Assembly: GCA_016874935.1 (NCBI GenBank)
Contig: VGSS01000010.1
Span: 1-42,831, forward strand
Length of the DNA stretch: 42,831 nucleotides
Direction of reading: 5' to 3'
DNA from: Deltaproteobacteria bacterium
Lineage (GTDB): Bacteria > Desulfobacterota > BSN033 > UBA1163
In this document: positions 16,799 through 24,817 of the stretch, piece by piece
How the letters are laid out: each line of letters starts with the position of its first letter
How positions within the stretch are numbered: the first letter of the stretch is position 1
Made by a program: the position numbers and the translations under genes
Notes under the pieces: generated by a model
The model's input: only the letters and a program-made list of their open reading frames with translations
Database searches by the model: none
What the model was told of the DNA's origin: nothing

Positions 16799-17239
16799 GA
16801 CCATCTCCTCTGTTTGAAAATAATTCCATTTTAAATGAACTAAACTTTTTTTTCAAACTACCTTAATCTTTCTATCGATTTTTTCAATACAAACGGGTTT
16901 TTCCATTGAAATAATCAATTTGACTTATGAAAAAATTTTAGCGAGGATCAGTTTGTTTTATTTTTCCCAAAGCAAGAGTATTTATAATTCGAGTCTGTCC
17001 ATAAACTAAAGGTTTCCAGAAAGATTGTCATTCCGGCGAAAGCCGGAATCCAGGGTTCCCGGTGAAAATCGGGATCCAGTCTTTGAGTTGGTTCCCGACT
17101 TTCGTCGGGACGATGTCTGGATGCCCCCGTATCAAGCACGGGGCAAGCTCCTTAAGTCCGGCATAACGGAAAAAGACATTTATAAACAGACTCTAATTCA
17201 TCATCCTATGAAAAATCAATCAAGAAAAAGGAGGTCACC
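16799..17239. other. Divergent intergenic region between selenoprotein gene and yedE
   Basis: This 441-base gap contains both 5' regions, an AT-rich segment at about 16815-16990, and the MITE-like element at 16991-17193. No gene was found. AT-rich stretches such as TTGACTTATGAAAAAATTTT near 16920 could host promoters, but I cannot assign one with confidence. Confidence 0.5.
16991..17193. repeat. MITE-like element with imperfect terminal inverted repeats
   Basis: The ends GAGTCTGTCCATAAA (16991-17005) and TTTATAAACAGACTC (17179-17193) are inverted repeats matching at 13 of 15 positions. Inside are hairpins of a dispersed type: ATTCCGGCGAAAGCCGGAAT (17030-17049), a TTCCCGACTTTCGTCGGGA stem, and CCCCGT with ACGGGG near 17127-17142. 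There is no coding capacity. It fills most of the gap between the divergent selenoprotein and yedE genes, so it may affect their promoters. Confidence 0.65.
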
Positions 17240-18334
17240 ATGTCAAAGGCAGTCCAATTTTTTGGTTCCCGTTGGGGAATCATTTCAGTAGGGGCTTTTA
17301 TCGGGATTTTTGCTCCCCTTTTACAGAAGTGGGGGAATCCGGCTAACATGGGAGTCTGTGTAGCCTGTTTCGATAGAGACATTGCAGGCGCTCTTGGGCT
17401 TCATCGGGCAGCCGTTGTCCAGTATATGCGGCCTGAAATCATCGGTTTTGTCCTTGGGGCGCTGATCGCCGCCTATGCATTTAAGGAATTTCGGGCGCGG
17501 GCTGGCTCTGCCCCCATTGTTCGATTTGTCCTTGGGGCTTTTGCCATGATCGGAGGTCTGGTCTTTTTGGGATGCCCGTGGCGGGCCGCGCTCCGTCTGG
17601 CCGGAGGCGATGGGAATGCAATCTTTGGCCTGCTCGGACTGATCGGAGGAATATGGGTGGGCACACTCTTTCTGAAAGGCGGTTACAACCTGGGACGGTC
17701 TCAAAAAACTCATACCTCGGTTGGATGGTTGTTGCCATTAATTATGCTCGGGTTCCTTGTTCTGATGCTGATCTTTCCACAGGTTCAGGGGCAGGAAAAA
17801 AGCGGAGTCCTATTTTACAGCGTCAAAGGTCCAGGATCCATGCACGCCCCGCTTATCGTATCGTTAGTGGTTGGCCTCTTGATTGGATTCTTGGCACAGA
17901 GAAGCCGGTTCTGCACCATGGGGGCGATCCGGGATTTTGTCCTGTTTAAACAAATCCATCTCCTTCTGGGGTTTATTACCCTTGTCGTGGTCGCCTTCAT
18001 CGTCAATCTGATATTGGGACAGTTTAACCCCGGTTTTGAAAAACAACCGGTGGCTCACACGATGAGCCTCTGGAACTTCGGCGGCATGGTCCTGGCGGGA
18101 TTGGCCTTTGCCCTTGCAGGAGGCTGTCCGGGACGACAGCTCTTCCTTGCTGGTGAAGGCGATGGGGATGCAGCGGTTTTTGTACTGGGGATGATCGTTG
18201 GAGCGGGTTTTGCACATAACTTCGGCCTGGCCAGCTCTCCGGATGGAGTCGGTCCCTACGGTATTCCGGCTGTAATCATTGGGCTTCTCACCTGTCTGTT
18301 TATCGGCTTCACCATGCGAAAAGAAGTCGCCTAA
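17240..18334 (+). CDS. yedE: YedE-family putative selenium transporter
   Basis: An integral membrane protein of 364 residues with about ten hydrophobic segments. It has two YeeE/YedE-type half-motifs, GCPWRAALRLAGGDGNA around residue 113 and GGCPGRQLFLAGEGDGDA around residue 294. The N-terminal GNPANMGVCVACFDRDIAGALG block is typical of the selenium-associated YedE branch. The family is inferred from gene neighbourhoods to import selenium compounds; YeeE relatives transport thiosulfate. AAGGAGG lies 6 bases before the ATG. It heads a same-strand run with TusA-like, YedF, class V aminotransferase and DUF3343 genes, and the divergent neighbour is a predicted selenoprotein, which strongly supports selenium over sulfur as cargo. 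Confidence 0.88.
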   Translation: MSKAVQFFGSRWGIISVGAFIGIFAPLLQKWGNPANMGVCVACFDRDIAGALGLHRAAVVQYMRPEIIGFVLGALIAAYAFKEFRARAGSAPIVRFVLGAFAMIGGLVFLGCPWRAALRLAGGDGNAIFGLLGLIGGIWVGTLFLKGGYNLGRSQKTHTSVGWLLPLIMLGFLVLMLIFPQVQGQEKSGVLFYSVKGPGSMHAPLIVSLVVGLLIGFLAQRSRFCTMGAIRDFVLFKQIHLLLGFITLVVVAFIVNLILGQFNPGFEKQPVAHTMSLWNFGGMVLAGLAFALAGGCPGRQLFLAGEGDGDAAVFVLGMIVGAGFAHNFGLASSPDGVGPYGIPAVIIGLLTCLFIGFTMRKEVA

Positions 18335-18350
18335 AAAAGGAGAAGAAAAA

Positions 18351-18569
18351 ATGAGCAAAATCATTGATGCCCGAGGGCTTTCTTGTCCACAGCCTGTTCT
18401 TCTGGCTCTGAATGAGATTAAAAAGATCAACAAGGGAGAGATTGTCATCCTCGTGGATACGGACACTTCCAAAGAGAACGTTTCCCGAGCAGCAACAACG
18501 CAGGGGTGGGATGTGAAAAGTATCGAGTCGGAAGGAATCGGATACCGCCTCACCATTTCGAAGGGGTAA
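18351..18569 (+). CDS. TusA/SirA-like sulfurtransferase (chalcogen carrier)
   Basis: A 72-residue protein of the TusA family with the conserved motif DARGLSCPQP, where Cys12 would carry persulfide or perselenide. I set the start at ATG 18351 because AAAAAGGAG lies just upstream and the family begins here; the longer frame from 18279 runs inside yedE. It lies 16 bases after the yedE stop and is translated from the same operon. Its likely role is to receive selenium or sulfur taken in by YedE and hand it to downstream enzymes such as YedF or a selenophosphate synthetase encoded elsewhere. Confidence 0.9.
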   Translation: MSKIIDARGLSCPQPVLLALNEIKKINKGEIVILVDTDTSKENVSRAATTQGWDVKSIESEGIGYRLTISKG

Positions 18570-18807
18570 GGACAGGGACTTTCATTTCAATATAAGGATT
18601 TAGCCATTAGGTATGGAGGAGGTGAGAGCCAATGACATGCAAATTTCATTTCCGTCTCTGGTCCTTGGTCCCAGAAACCCATGGGGCTGGGATCACACCC
18701 TCGACGAGGCAAGGGGAAGATTGGGTTGGTCGGACAAGAGGCTCTCATCTTTCCGAAGGACATATCTCAGGGTCTCAAGGGTAACCTAAATTAAAGGAAG
18801 GTATACG
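18570..18807 (+). other. Gap in the selenium operon; possible structured RNA or 58-codon frame
   Basis: This 238-base gap is long for an otherwise tight operon. TGAGAGCC (18623-18630) and GGCTCTCA (18741-18748) are perfect inverted repeats enclosing smaller stems, including GGTCCCAG with CTGGGATC (one G-U pair) and CCTC-GAC-GAGG. An ATG frame at 18613-18789 would encode 58 residues (MEEVRANDMQISFPSL start) but has no clear ribosome binding site and no known family features. I could not match it to a known riboswitch. It could be a leader element for yedF or noise. Confidence 0.3.
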
Positions 18808-19389
18808 ATGAAACAGATCGATTGTCGTGGATTGGCGTGCCCGCAACCGGTCATTACTACCAAAAAGGCGCTTGGGGAGATGGCACAGGGTCAGTTGACG
18901 GTTATTGCCGATAATCCATCAGCCCGAGATAATGTGGAGCGGTTCGCCCAGAGCCAGGGGGCCATTGTGAATATTGAAAAGAAAGGAAACGATTTTTATC
19001 TCCATATCGAGAAAAAAAGCGCCTGCGATCTTGTTGCATCCACCCAAATAGTTGAGAAAGTGGTCGTCTACATTAACTCTGATGTTCTTGGAGTTGGAGA
19101 AGAGGCTTTAGGCGCTACCCTGATCCGGTCATTCCTACACGTTCTCTCGGAAATGGAAACCAAACCATCAACCATTATATTTATTAACTCCGGAGTTCGC
19201 TTGGCCACCGAGGGATCTGTGGTTTTAGAAGACCTCCAAAGCCTTTCGGAAAAGGGGGCGGCCATTCTCTCCTGCGGAACCTGTCTCGATTTCTATGGAA
19301 TCAAAGAGAAGCTCAGGGTTGGTATCATCTCCAATATGTATGACATTGCCAAATCTCTTTTCGAAGCTGATCGATTAATCAGGCCGTGA
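18808..19389 (+). CDS. yedF: Selenium metabolism protein YedF
   Basis: A 193-residue protein with an N-terminal TusA-like domain, DCRGLACPQP with Cys11 as the carrier residue (residues 1 to about 70), joined to a DsrE-like C-terminal domain containing FINSGVRLATEGS and CGTCLDFYG. This two-domain layout defines the YedF family, long linked by genome context to SelD and selenium-dependent molybdenum hydroxylases. It probably relays selenium between YedE/TusA and a selenide-using enzyme in the cytoplasm. AAAGGAAGG precedes the ATG. No selD gene is seen in the window, so that partner must be elsewhere. Confidence 0.92.
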   Translation: MKQIDCRGLACPQPVITTKKALGEMAQGQLTVIADNPSARDNVERFAQSQGAIVNIEKKGNDFYLHIEKKSACDLVASTQIVEKVVVYINSDVLGVGEEALGATLIRSFLHVLSEMETKPSTIIFINSGVRLATEGSVVLEDLQSLSEKGAAILSCGTCLDFYGIKEKLRVGIISNMYDIAKSLFEADRLIRP

Positions 19390-19433
19390 ACGATTATTGA
19401 CAGGAACTGGTAATCCAGATAAGGTGAAGAGAG

Positions 19434-20588
19434 ATGATCTATTTTGATAATGCTGCCACTTCCTGGCCAAAACCTCCTGAGGTGAAAGAGGCGATGGTCA
19501 GATTTATGGACGAGATCGGCGCCAATCCAGGCCGCTCCGGCCATCTGCTTTCGATTGAAGCGGCAAGAATTATTTACGATGCAAGAGAAGCCCTGTCAAA
19601 CCTCTTCAATGTCAAAGACCCATCCCGAATCGTCTTTACCCTGAATGCCACCGAGTCCGTCAATTTAGCCTTAAAGGGTATTCTTCGCCCTGGCGATCAT
19701 ATCATCACCAGTAGTATGGAACACAATTCTGTGATGAGACCCCTCAGGGATTTGGAAAAAAGGGGGATCGGTTTGACAGTGATTCCCTGCTCCCCGACAG
19801 GGGAGTTAGACCCAGGGGATGTCAAAAAGAAGATTCAATCCCATACGAAAATGATTGTCATCAATCACGCCTCCAACGTGACAGGAACCCTGCTTCCAAT
19901 CAGGGAAGTCGGGGAGAGCGCCCGTGAGAATGGTATTCTTTTCCTTGTGGATGCGGCACAGACGGCTGGAGCCTATCCCATTGATATAGAGGGTGACAGA
20001 ATTGACCTACTCGCCTTCACTGGCCATAAGAGCCTCTATGGACCTCAGGGGACAGGGGGATTGGTCATCGGAGAAAATGTCAACATTCAAGACCTGACCC
20101 CCTTGAAGCACGGGGGAACAGGAAGCCGGTCCGAATTTGAGTTGCAGCCCGATTTTTTACCGGACCGCTATGAAAGCGGAACGCCCAACGCAGTCGGTAT
20201 CGCCGGGCTTCTTGCCGGCGTCCAATTTGTTCTGAAGAAAAGAACAGAGCCTATTCGCCAATATGAAACCCTTTTAATCGGGAATTTGATTGAAGGGTTG
20301 AGAGAGATTCCAGGGATTTCCTTCTACGGCCCTGAAAATCTCACAGACCGGATGGCCACTCTCTCCTTTAATATCAAAAACCTCTCTCCGTCGGAGGTAG
20401 CTTTTCGCTTGGAGAATGAGGCTGGCATCCTCTGCCGACCCGGGCTCCATTGCGCTCCCTCGGCCCACAAAACCATCAGAACCTTTCCGGAGGGAACGGT
20501 CCGGTTAAGCCTCGGCTATTTCAATACCCTCGAAGAGGTTCATCTGGCAATTAAAACCATTGATCGTATTGCACGGAGCAACAGTTAA
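19434..20588 (+). CDS. Class V aminotransferase, cysteine desulfurase/selenocysteine lyase-like
   Basis: A PLP enzyme of 384 residues close to the cysteine desulfurase family found beside YedE/YedF (the EF2568 type). The PLP lysine is in TGHKSLYGPQG (Lys near 199), the aspartate in LVDAAQTAGA, and a catalytic-loop cysteine in RPGLHCAPSAHK (near 340). It would release sulfur from cysteine or selenium from selenocysteine as a bound persulfide or selenide. Its place between yedF and the DUF3343 gene points to selenium supply, and sulfur supply to the adjacent lipoate genes is also possible. AAGGTGAAGAG precedes the ATG, and 2 bases separate it from the next gene. Confidence 0.88.
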   Translation: MIYFDNAATSWPKPPEVKEAMVRFMDEIGANPGRSGHLLSIEAARIIYDAREALSNLFNVKDPSRIVFTLNATESVNLALKGILRPGDHIITSSMEHNSVMRPLRDLEKRGIGLTVIPCSPTGELDPGDVKKKIQSHTKMIVINHASNVTGTLLPIREVGESARENGILFLVDAAQTAGAYPIDIEGDRIDLLAFTGHKSLYGPQGTGGLVIGENVNIQDLTPLKHGGTGSRSEFELQPDFLPDRYESGTPNAVGIAGLLAGVQFVLKKRTEPIRQYETLLIGNLIEGLREIPGISFYGPENLTDRMATLSFNIKNLSPSEVAFRLENEAGILCRPGLHCAPSAHKTIRTFPEGTVRLSLGYFNTLEEVHLAIKTIDRIARSNS

Positions 20589-20590
20589 TT

Positions 20591-20812
20591 ATGCCTTACG
20601 CTGTCATCCTCTTCTCATCCACCCACCATGCGATCCGGGCTGAAAAGAAAGCCAAGGAGAATGGATTCTCCGTAAAACTCATCCCGGTTCCTCGACACCT
20701 CAGTTCGGACTGCGGGGTGTGCCTTCGTTTTTCCTGCGAAAAGAGGGAAACCCTCGAGTGCCTTCTCCAAAAAGAGGGTGTGAAAATGGAAGGGGTGCAT
20801 CTCCTCGAGTAA
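20591..20812 (+). CDS. DUF3343 protein, putative Se/S carrier
   Basis: A 73-residue protein with the DUF3343 layout: a short beta-alpha start (YAVILFSSTHHAIRAEKKAK), the LIPVPRHLSSDCG segment and a cysteine pair in DCGVCLRFSC. The family is regarded as a possible selenium or sulfur carrier because it travels with YedF, SelD and the class V aminotransferase; biochemical proof is thin as far as I know. It starts 2 bases after the preceding stop codon and closes the selenium operon before a repeat element. Confidence 0.85.
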   Translation: MPYAVILFSSTHHAIRAEKKAKENGFSVKLIPVPRHLSSDCGVCLRFSCEKRETLECLLQKEGVKMEGVHLLE

Positions 20813-20849
20813 TTTTCTATCCGGTTTTGTCATTCTTCAACCTCCTCTA

Positions 20850-20930
20850 TGTCATTCCTGCGCATGCAGGAATCCAGGTTCCTTGTCTTCCCATGAATAA
20901 TTCTGGATTCCCGTTTTCACGGGAATGACA
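20850..20930. repeat. Dispersed palindromic repeat (TGTCATTCC family), copy 1
   Basis: An inverted repeat 81 bases long, starting TGTCATTCC and ending GGAATGACA, with inner AATCCAG and CTGGATT. Each half contains its own small hairpin, CCTGCGCATGCAGG on the left and CCCGTTTTCACGGG on the right. It separates the DUF3343 gene from the lipoate ligase gene. A second copy with the same ends lies at 24818-24884, and a related half-unit lies inside the element at 16991-17193. Confidence 0.8.
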
Positions 20931-20985
20931 AACCTTTCTTCTTCTCGTTGAAGCCCCTTGGGAATTGAGTTATAAAATATATCCA

Positions 20986-22542
20986 ATGGAAACCTGGCGA
21001 CTTCTGGATACCGGAGCGCGTTCGGCCGCTGAGAATATGGCCCTCGATGAGGTGCTCCTTGAACTAAAAGCCGGGGAGAGGATCCCTCACACGCTTCGTT
21101 TTCTTCAATTCTCAAAACCTGCGGTCCTGGTCGGCCATCACCAATCCGTCGAAGAAGAAATTCGCCTCGATTACTGCCGGAACAAAGGAATCGAGATCAA
21201 CCGGAGGCTCACCGGAGGAGGTGCCCTCTACTGGGGGACAATGGAGCTGGGCTGGGAGATCTATATCTCCAAAAAAGATCCCAGGATTCCTGCGAGGATC
21301 GAAGACCTTTATCATAAGATGGGAGAGGCTTCTGCAAATGGGCTGAGGCGTCTGGGGATCAGGGCACATTTTCGTCCCAGAAACGATGTGGAGGTAGGTG
21401 GCAGAAAGATTTCAGGAACAGGTGGAACCGAGCTTTCCGGAGCCATTCTGTTTCAGGGGACGCTCCTTGTCGATTTCGATGTCGATGAGATGCTCAGGGC
21501 ACTGAGAATTCCCACTGAGAAGCTTCAGGACAAAGAGATCCAATCGGTTAAGGAAAGGGTGACCTGTTTGAAATGGGAGCTGGGTCGCACGCCTTCGCTG
21601 TCAAGCATTAAAAACTCCCTGGTCAAAGGTTTTCAAGAAACCTTTGGAGTCCGGTTCAATCCCGGACCTTTAACTCCTAAAGAAGAAGACCTGCTGAAAG
21701 AGAAGCTCCCTCACTTCTCTTCTCTGGAATATATCTTTAAGGTGAGAGAATCCCTGTCGAGAAGAAAGACCCTCACCTCCATTCTGAAGGCCCCTGGCGG
21801 ATTGATCCGGGCCTCAATCGCCATCGATACGAAAACACAGGTGATCAATCAGATCCTGATCACGGGCGATTTTTTCGCCTATCCCAAGAGGGCGATCTTC
21901 GATCTTGAAAGTCTTCTGAAAAATTCGAAGGCCACGCCTTCCAATATCGAGCGGATCATCCGGAGTTTTTTCTCCGAGGAAAAACCCCGTATCCCCGGAG
22001 TCAAAGAGGATCATTTCATCCAGGCCGTTGAAGAGGCGCTTCAGAAAACGGATCTCCTCCCATTTGGTTTTGGCGAGAGTGAAACCCGCCATCTCTTTCC
22101 CGTCTTGAAGCCATTTAAAGAAGTAAAAAAGCCCGAAGTTCTCCTCCTTCCCTATTGCGCCAAGGAGGTGGACTGTTCCTACCGCTATCAGAGAGGCTGT
22201 CAGGAATGCGGCCGCTGTTCCATAGGAAAGGCTTTGGAGATGGCAAGATCCTTTGGGATGGACTCCATCACCATCCAGAATTATGAAGATCTTGAAGCGA
22301 CGCTTCGCCGAACCAAACGTTCGGGCGCTACCAGTTTCATTGGCTCTTGCTGTGAGCCTTTCTATGGCAAACACAGACCGGACTTTGAAAGGATCGGGCT
22401 CCCCGGTATTCTTGTGGATGTGGAGAGAAGCACCTGTTACGACCTGAACCGGGAGAAGGAGGCTCACTTAGGAAGCTTTGAAAACCAGACCCACCTCAAC
22501 CTCCCTCTTCTTGAAAGGGTTTTAAAATATGTCCACGGCTGA
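20986..22542 (+). CDS. Lipoate-protein ligase LplA-LplB with C-terminal DUF116 domain
   Basis: It attaches lipoyl groups to carrier proteins. Residues 1 to about 240 form an LplA domain with RRLTGGGALYWG and the catalytic-lysine motif GGRKISGTGG. An LplB-like accessory domain follows (SSLEYIFKVRESLSRRKTLT, then the APGGLIRASI stretch). Residues from about 380 match a cysteine-rich DUF116 domain, with YCAKEVDCSYRYQRGCQECG and GSCCEPFYGKH. ATG 20986 is chosen because homologues begin near METWRLLDTG; a TTG at 20965 is a possible alternative. It overlaps the next gene by 14 bases. With LipT-like and two radical SAM proteins this resembles the sLpl(AB) type. The DUF116 fusion is unusual and may shuttle sulfur or electrons. 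Confidence 0.88.
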   Translation: METWRLLDTGARSAAENMALDEVLLELKAGERIPHTLRFLQFSKPAVLVGHHQSVEEEIRLDYCRNKGIEINRRLTGGGALYWGTMELGWEIYISKKDPRIPARIEDLYHKMGEASANGLRRLGIRAHFRPRNDVEVGGRKISGTGGTELSGAILFQGTLLVDFDVDEMLRALRIPTEKLQDKEIQSVKERVTCLKWELGRTPSLSSIKNSLVKGFQETFGVRFNPGPLTPKEEDLLKEKLPHFSSLEYIFKVRESLSRRKTLTSILKAPGGLIRASIAIDTKTQVINQILITGDFFAYPKRAIFDLESLLKNSKATPSNIERIIRSFFSEEKPRIPGVKEDHFIQAVEEALQKTDLLPFGFGESETRHLFPVLKPFKEVKKPEVLLLPYCAKEVDCSYRYQRGCQECGRCSIGKALEMARSFGMDSITIQNYEDLEATLRRTKRSGATSFIGSCCEPFYGKHRPDFERIGLPGILVDVERSTCYDLNREKEAHLGSFENQTHLNLPLLERVLKYVHG

Positions 22543-23638
22543 AATGCCTATTGCGGGATCGTACGATATTCTGGTCGTCGGGGCTGGACCTGCCGGGTCA
22601 AGTGCGGCTCGCGCAGCGGCTCAGAAAGGGGCCACTGTTCTCATGGTGGACAGGAGACAGCGGATCGGCTTGCCTGTCCAGTGCGCTGAATTTGTGCCCC
22701 AGGCTATTTCCCGTTATGTTGGCTTTTCTTCAAAATGCATTGCTCAAACCGTTGAAACTATGATCACCCATCTCCCCGATCAACGGTCTTATGAGATGAA
22801 GAGTCCCGGGTTTATGCTTGACCGCTCCTTGTTCGACAAAGAGTTGGCCGCCTCAGCCGTTCTCTCCGGTGCAAAAATCTCTACGGGGACAAGAGCTGTT
22901 GAATTCTCTCCGGAAGGATTGGTAATTGAACGGGGAGGAAAACATGAATCGGTCCGGGCAAGGGTGATCATCGGTGCGGATGGAGTCCGCTCATCCGTTG
23001 CCCAATGGGCCGGATTGCCTCCCGGCAGGACGACCATTGCCCTCCAGTATGAGGTCGTTCTCCCTCATCCGCAGAATCATGTGGACATATACTTCCGTAA
23101 GGATTACGAAGGAGCTTATGCCTGGTTTTTTCCAAAAGGGAAAACAGCAAATGTCGGCATAGGGGTTATCCCTCAAAGAACGCCTTTGCTGCCAAATCTG
23201 ATGGAAGGTTTTCTCAATCGCCTCGTTGACTTAAAAAAAATGGGCAGGATTGAGGTCATCGGAAAAACAGGTGGCGCCATCCCTTGTGAGAAACCAGGAC
23301 AAACCGTTTTCGGCAACATCATGCTTGCCGGAGATGCCGCAGGACATGCCCACCCTATTACGGGCGCTGGAATCCTCAATGCGGTCCTCGGAGGGAAGAT
23401 GGCCGGAAGGATTGCTGCGGAGTCATTGGCCAAAGGGGATCTCAACCATTTATGCCAATATGAGATGGAGTGGAGGGAGGCATTTGGAGCTTCCCTCTCC
23501 TACGGAGCTTTCAAGCGGGACTCCCTTGAAGAGAACTGGAATAAATCGGACATCGACTTTGAAAGTCTGATCCGAAAAACCTGGGTTGGGTTTAAAGAGT
23601 ATTATAAGGATCGAAGAAAGTCAGGGCTAAAGCCCTGA
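22529..23638 (+). CDS. FAD-dependent oxidoreductase, geranylgeranyl reductase-like (LipT-type)
   Basis: A 369-residue flavoprotein with an N-terminal FAD-binding Rossmann motif DILVVGAGPAGSSAARAA and a second FAD motif, MLAGDAAGHAHPITGAGI, near residue 270, as in geranylgeranyl-reductase-like enzymes. The context (ligase upstream, two radical SAM genes downstream) matches LipT, the flavoprotein of the sLpl(AB)/LipS1/LipS2 lipoate pathway, thought to supply electrons for sulfur insertion. Alone it could be a lipid reductase. It overlaps the ligase gene by 14 bases. Its last codons (SGLKP and stop) lie inside a palindromic repeat at 23621-23679, so the repeat has captured the gene end. Confidence 0.8.
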   Translation: MSTAEMPIAGSYDILVVGAGPAGSSAARAAAQKGATVLMVDRRQRIGLPVQCAEFVPQAISRYVGFSSKCIAQTVETMITHLPDQRSYEMKSPGFMLDRSLFDKELAASAVLSGAKISTGTRAVEFSPEGLVIERGGKHESVRARVIIGADGVRSSVAQWAGLPPGRTTIALQYEVVLPHPQNHVDIYFRKDYEGAYAWFFPKGKTANVGIGVIPQRTPLLPNLMEGFLNRLVDLKKMGRIEVIGKTGGAIPCEKPGQTVFGNIMLAGDAAGHAHPITGAGILNAVLGGKMAGRIAAESLAKGDLNHLCQYEMEWREAFGASLSYGAFKRDSLEENWNKSDIDFESLIRKTWVGFKEYYKDRRKSGLKP

Positions 23639-23679
23639 GTTACAGATAGGATAGTTTTGTAACTTAGCCCTTTAGGGCT
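23621..23679. repeat. REP-like double palindrome at the end of the flavoprotein gene
   Basis: TCAGGGCT-AA-AGCCCTGA (23621-23638) and AGCCCT-TT-AGGGCT (23666-23679) are two palindromes, joined by the inverted pair AGTTACA (23638-23644) and TGTAACT (23658-23664). The TGA stop of the upstream gene is within the first palindrome. Confidence 0.75.
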
Positions 23680-23698
23680 GACACCGAAGGAGCACCTC

Positions 23699-24718
23699 AT
23701 GAGTCAGAAAGTTAGCCCTGAATATGTCCAGACCAGTCTGGCCGCCTCGCTCACGCTGGGTTTTCAGCAGGGGCTCTTCCATCGCAATGCCAAATTAAAA
23801 GGTCTCAATCTTCTCCTTCACTATGAAGAGGGTTGCCTTGGGAGATGCCATTTCTGCGGGCTTTCAAGATCGAGGCTTGAAGGACCAAAGGGAAAGACCT
23901 TCATCCGTGTCGACTGGCCCCTCTATACGCTCGAAGAGATCATTGGGAGAACGAAAGGTAAAGACCAGATCCATCGGGTCTGCATCTCAATGATTACCCA
24001 TCCGAAAGCCCTCGAGGACACGATCCATGTCATAAAACGGTTTAAAGAAGAGACGGATCTCTTTATCAGCGTCCTCATCACACCAACTCTCATTCATAAT
24101 ATCGAGTCCCTCGAAGCAATGAAACACGCCGGTGCAGACCGGATCGGAATTGCCATCGATGCAGTGACACCCCAACTTTTCGATCGCCTGAGAGGGAAAG
24201 GCGTTAACGGCCCCCATCGCTGGGATCATTACTGGGATGTGGTCCGGATGGTCGTGGAAGTCTTCGGGAAATTCTATGTCGGAATTCATCTCATCGTGGG
24301 TCTTGGCGAAACAGAGAGGGAGATGGTCCAGGCCATTCAGAGAGGACAGGACATGGGTGCCTATACCCACCTCTTCTCATTCTTTCCGGAAAAGGGAAGC
24401 CCAATGGAAAATCATCCCTCTCCTCCCCTTGATCAATATCGGAGAATTCAGCTTGCCCGATGGATCATCAATGAGGGCCTGGGCTCAATTGGTCAGATGA
24501 GGTTTGACGAACAGGGCAAACTGGTCGATTTTGGAACCGATATTGAACTCCTTGCCGAGATGGGAGAGCCTTTTATGACCTCCGGATGCCCTGGCAGGAA
24601 TGGGAAAGTGGCCTGCAATCGTCCCTATGGAAATGAGCGACCATCCGGCCCAATTCGGAATTTTCCGTTCATGCCGGAGCTGGAAGATATTGAAGAGATA
24701 AAAAAACAACTGGAATAG
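23699..24718 (+). CDS. Radical SAM protein, LipS1/LipS2-type lipoyl synthase component
   Basis: A 339-residue radical SAM protein with cysteines 46, 50 and 53 in CLGRCHFCGL, followed by (beta/alpha)6 barrel features such as HLIVGLGETEREMV. Late cysteines lie in TSGCPGRNGKVACNRPYG, where auxiliary Fe-S binding is plausible. In the LipS1/LipS2 pathway two radical SAM proteins insert two sulfur atoms into protein-bound octanoate. The adjacent second radical SAM gene, ligase and LipT-like gene match that set. Which of the two is S1 or S2 I cannot say by eye. An A/G-rich GAAGGAGC precedes the ATG at 6 bases. Outside this context it would be annotated only as a BioB-like radical SAM protein. Confidence 0.75.
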   Translation: MSQKVSPEYVQTSLAASLTLGFQQGLFHRNAKLKGLNLLLHYEEGCLGRCHFCGLSRSRLEGPKGKTFIRVDWPLYTLEEIIGRTKGKDQIHRVCISMITHPKALEDTIHVIKRFKEETDLFISVLITPTLIHNIESLEAMKHAGADRIGIAIDAVTPQLFDRLRGKGVNGPHRWDHYWDVVRMVVEVFGKFYVGIHLIVGLGETEREMVQAIQRGQDMGAYTHLFSFFPEKGSPMENHPSPPLDQYRRIQLARWIINEGLGSIGQMRFDEQGKLVDFGTDIELLAEMGEPFMTSGCPGRNGKVACNRPYGNERPSGPIRNFPFMPELEDIEEIKKQLE

Positions 24719-24817
24719 TGGAATGATGGAATATTGGAATAATGGGTTTTTTAAATCAGAATGCTTTTCATCATTCCATAATTGATGGTCTCGATAAAAG
24801 TCTGAAAAGAAGATTTT

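Noticed and set aside
18613-18789. 58-codon frame before yedF as a real gene
   Set aside because: Not listed as a gene because it lacks a ribosome binding site and known features; kept only as part of the gap description.
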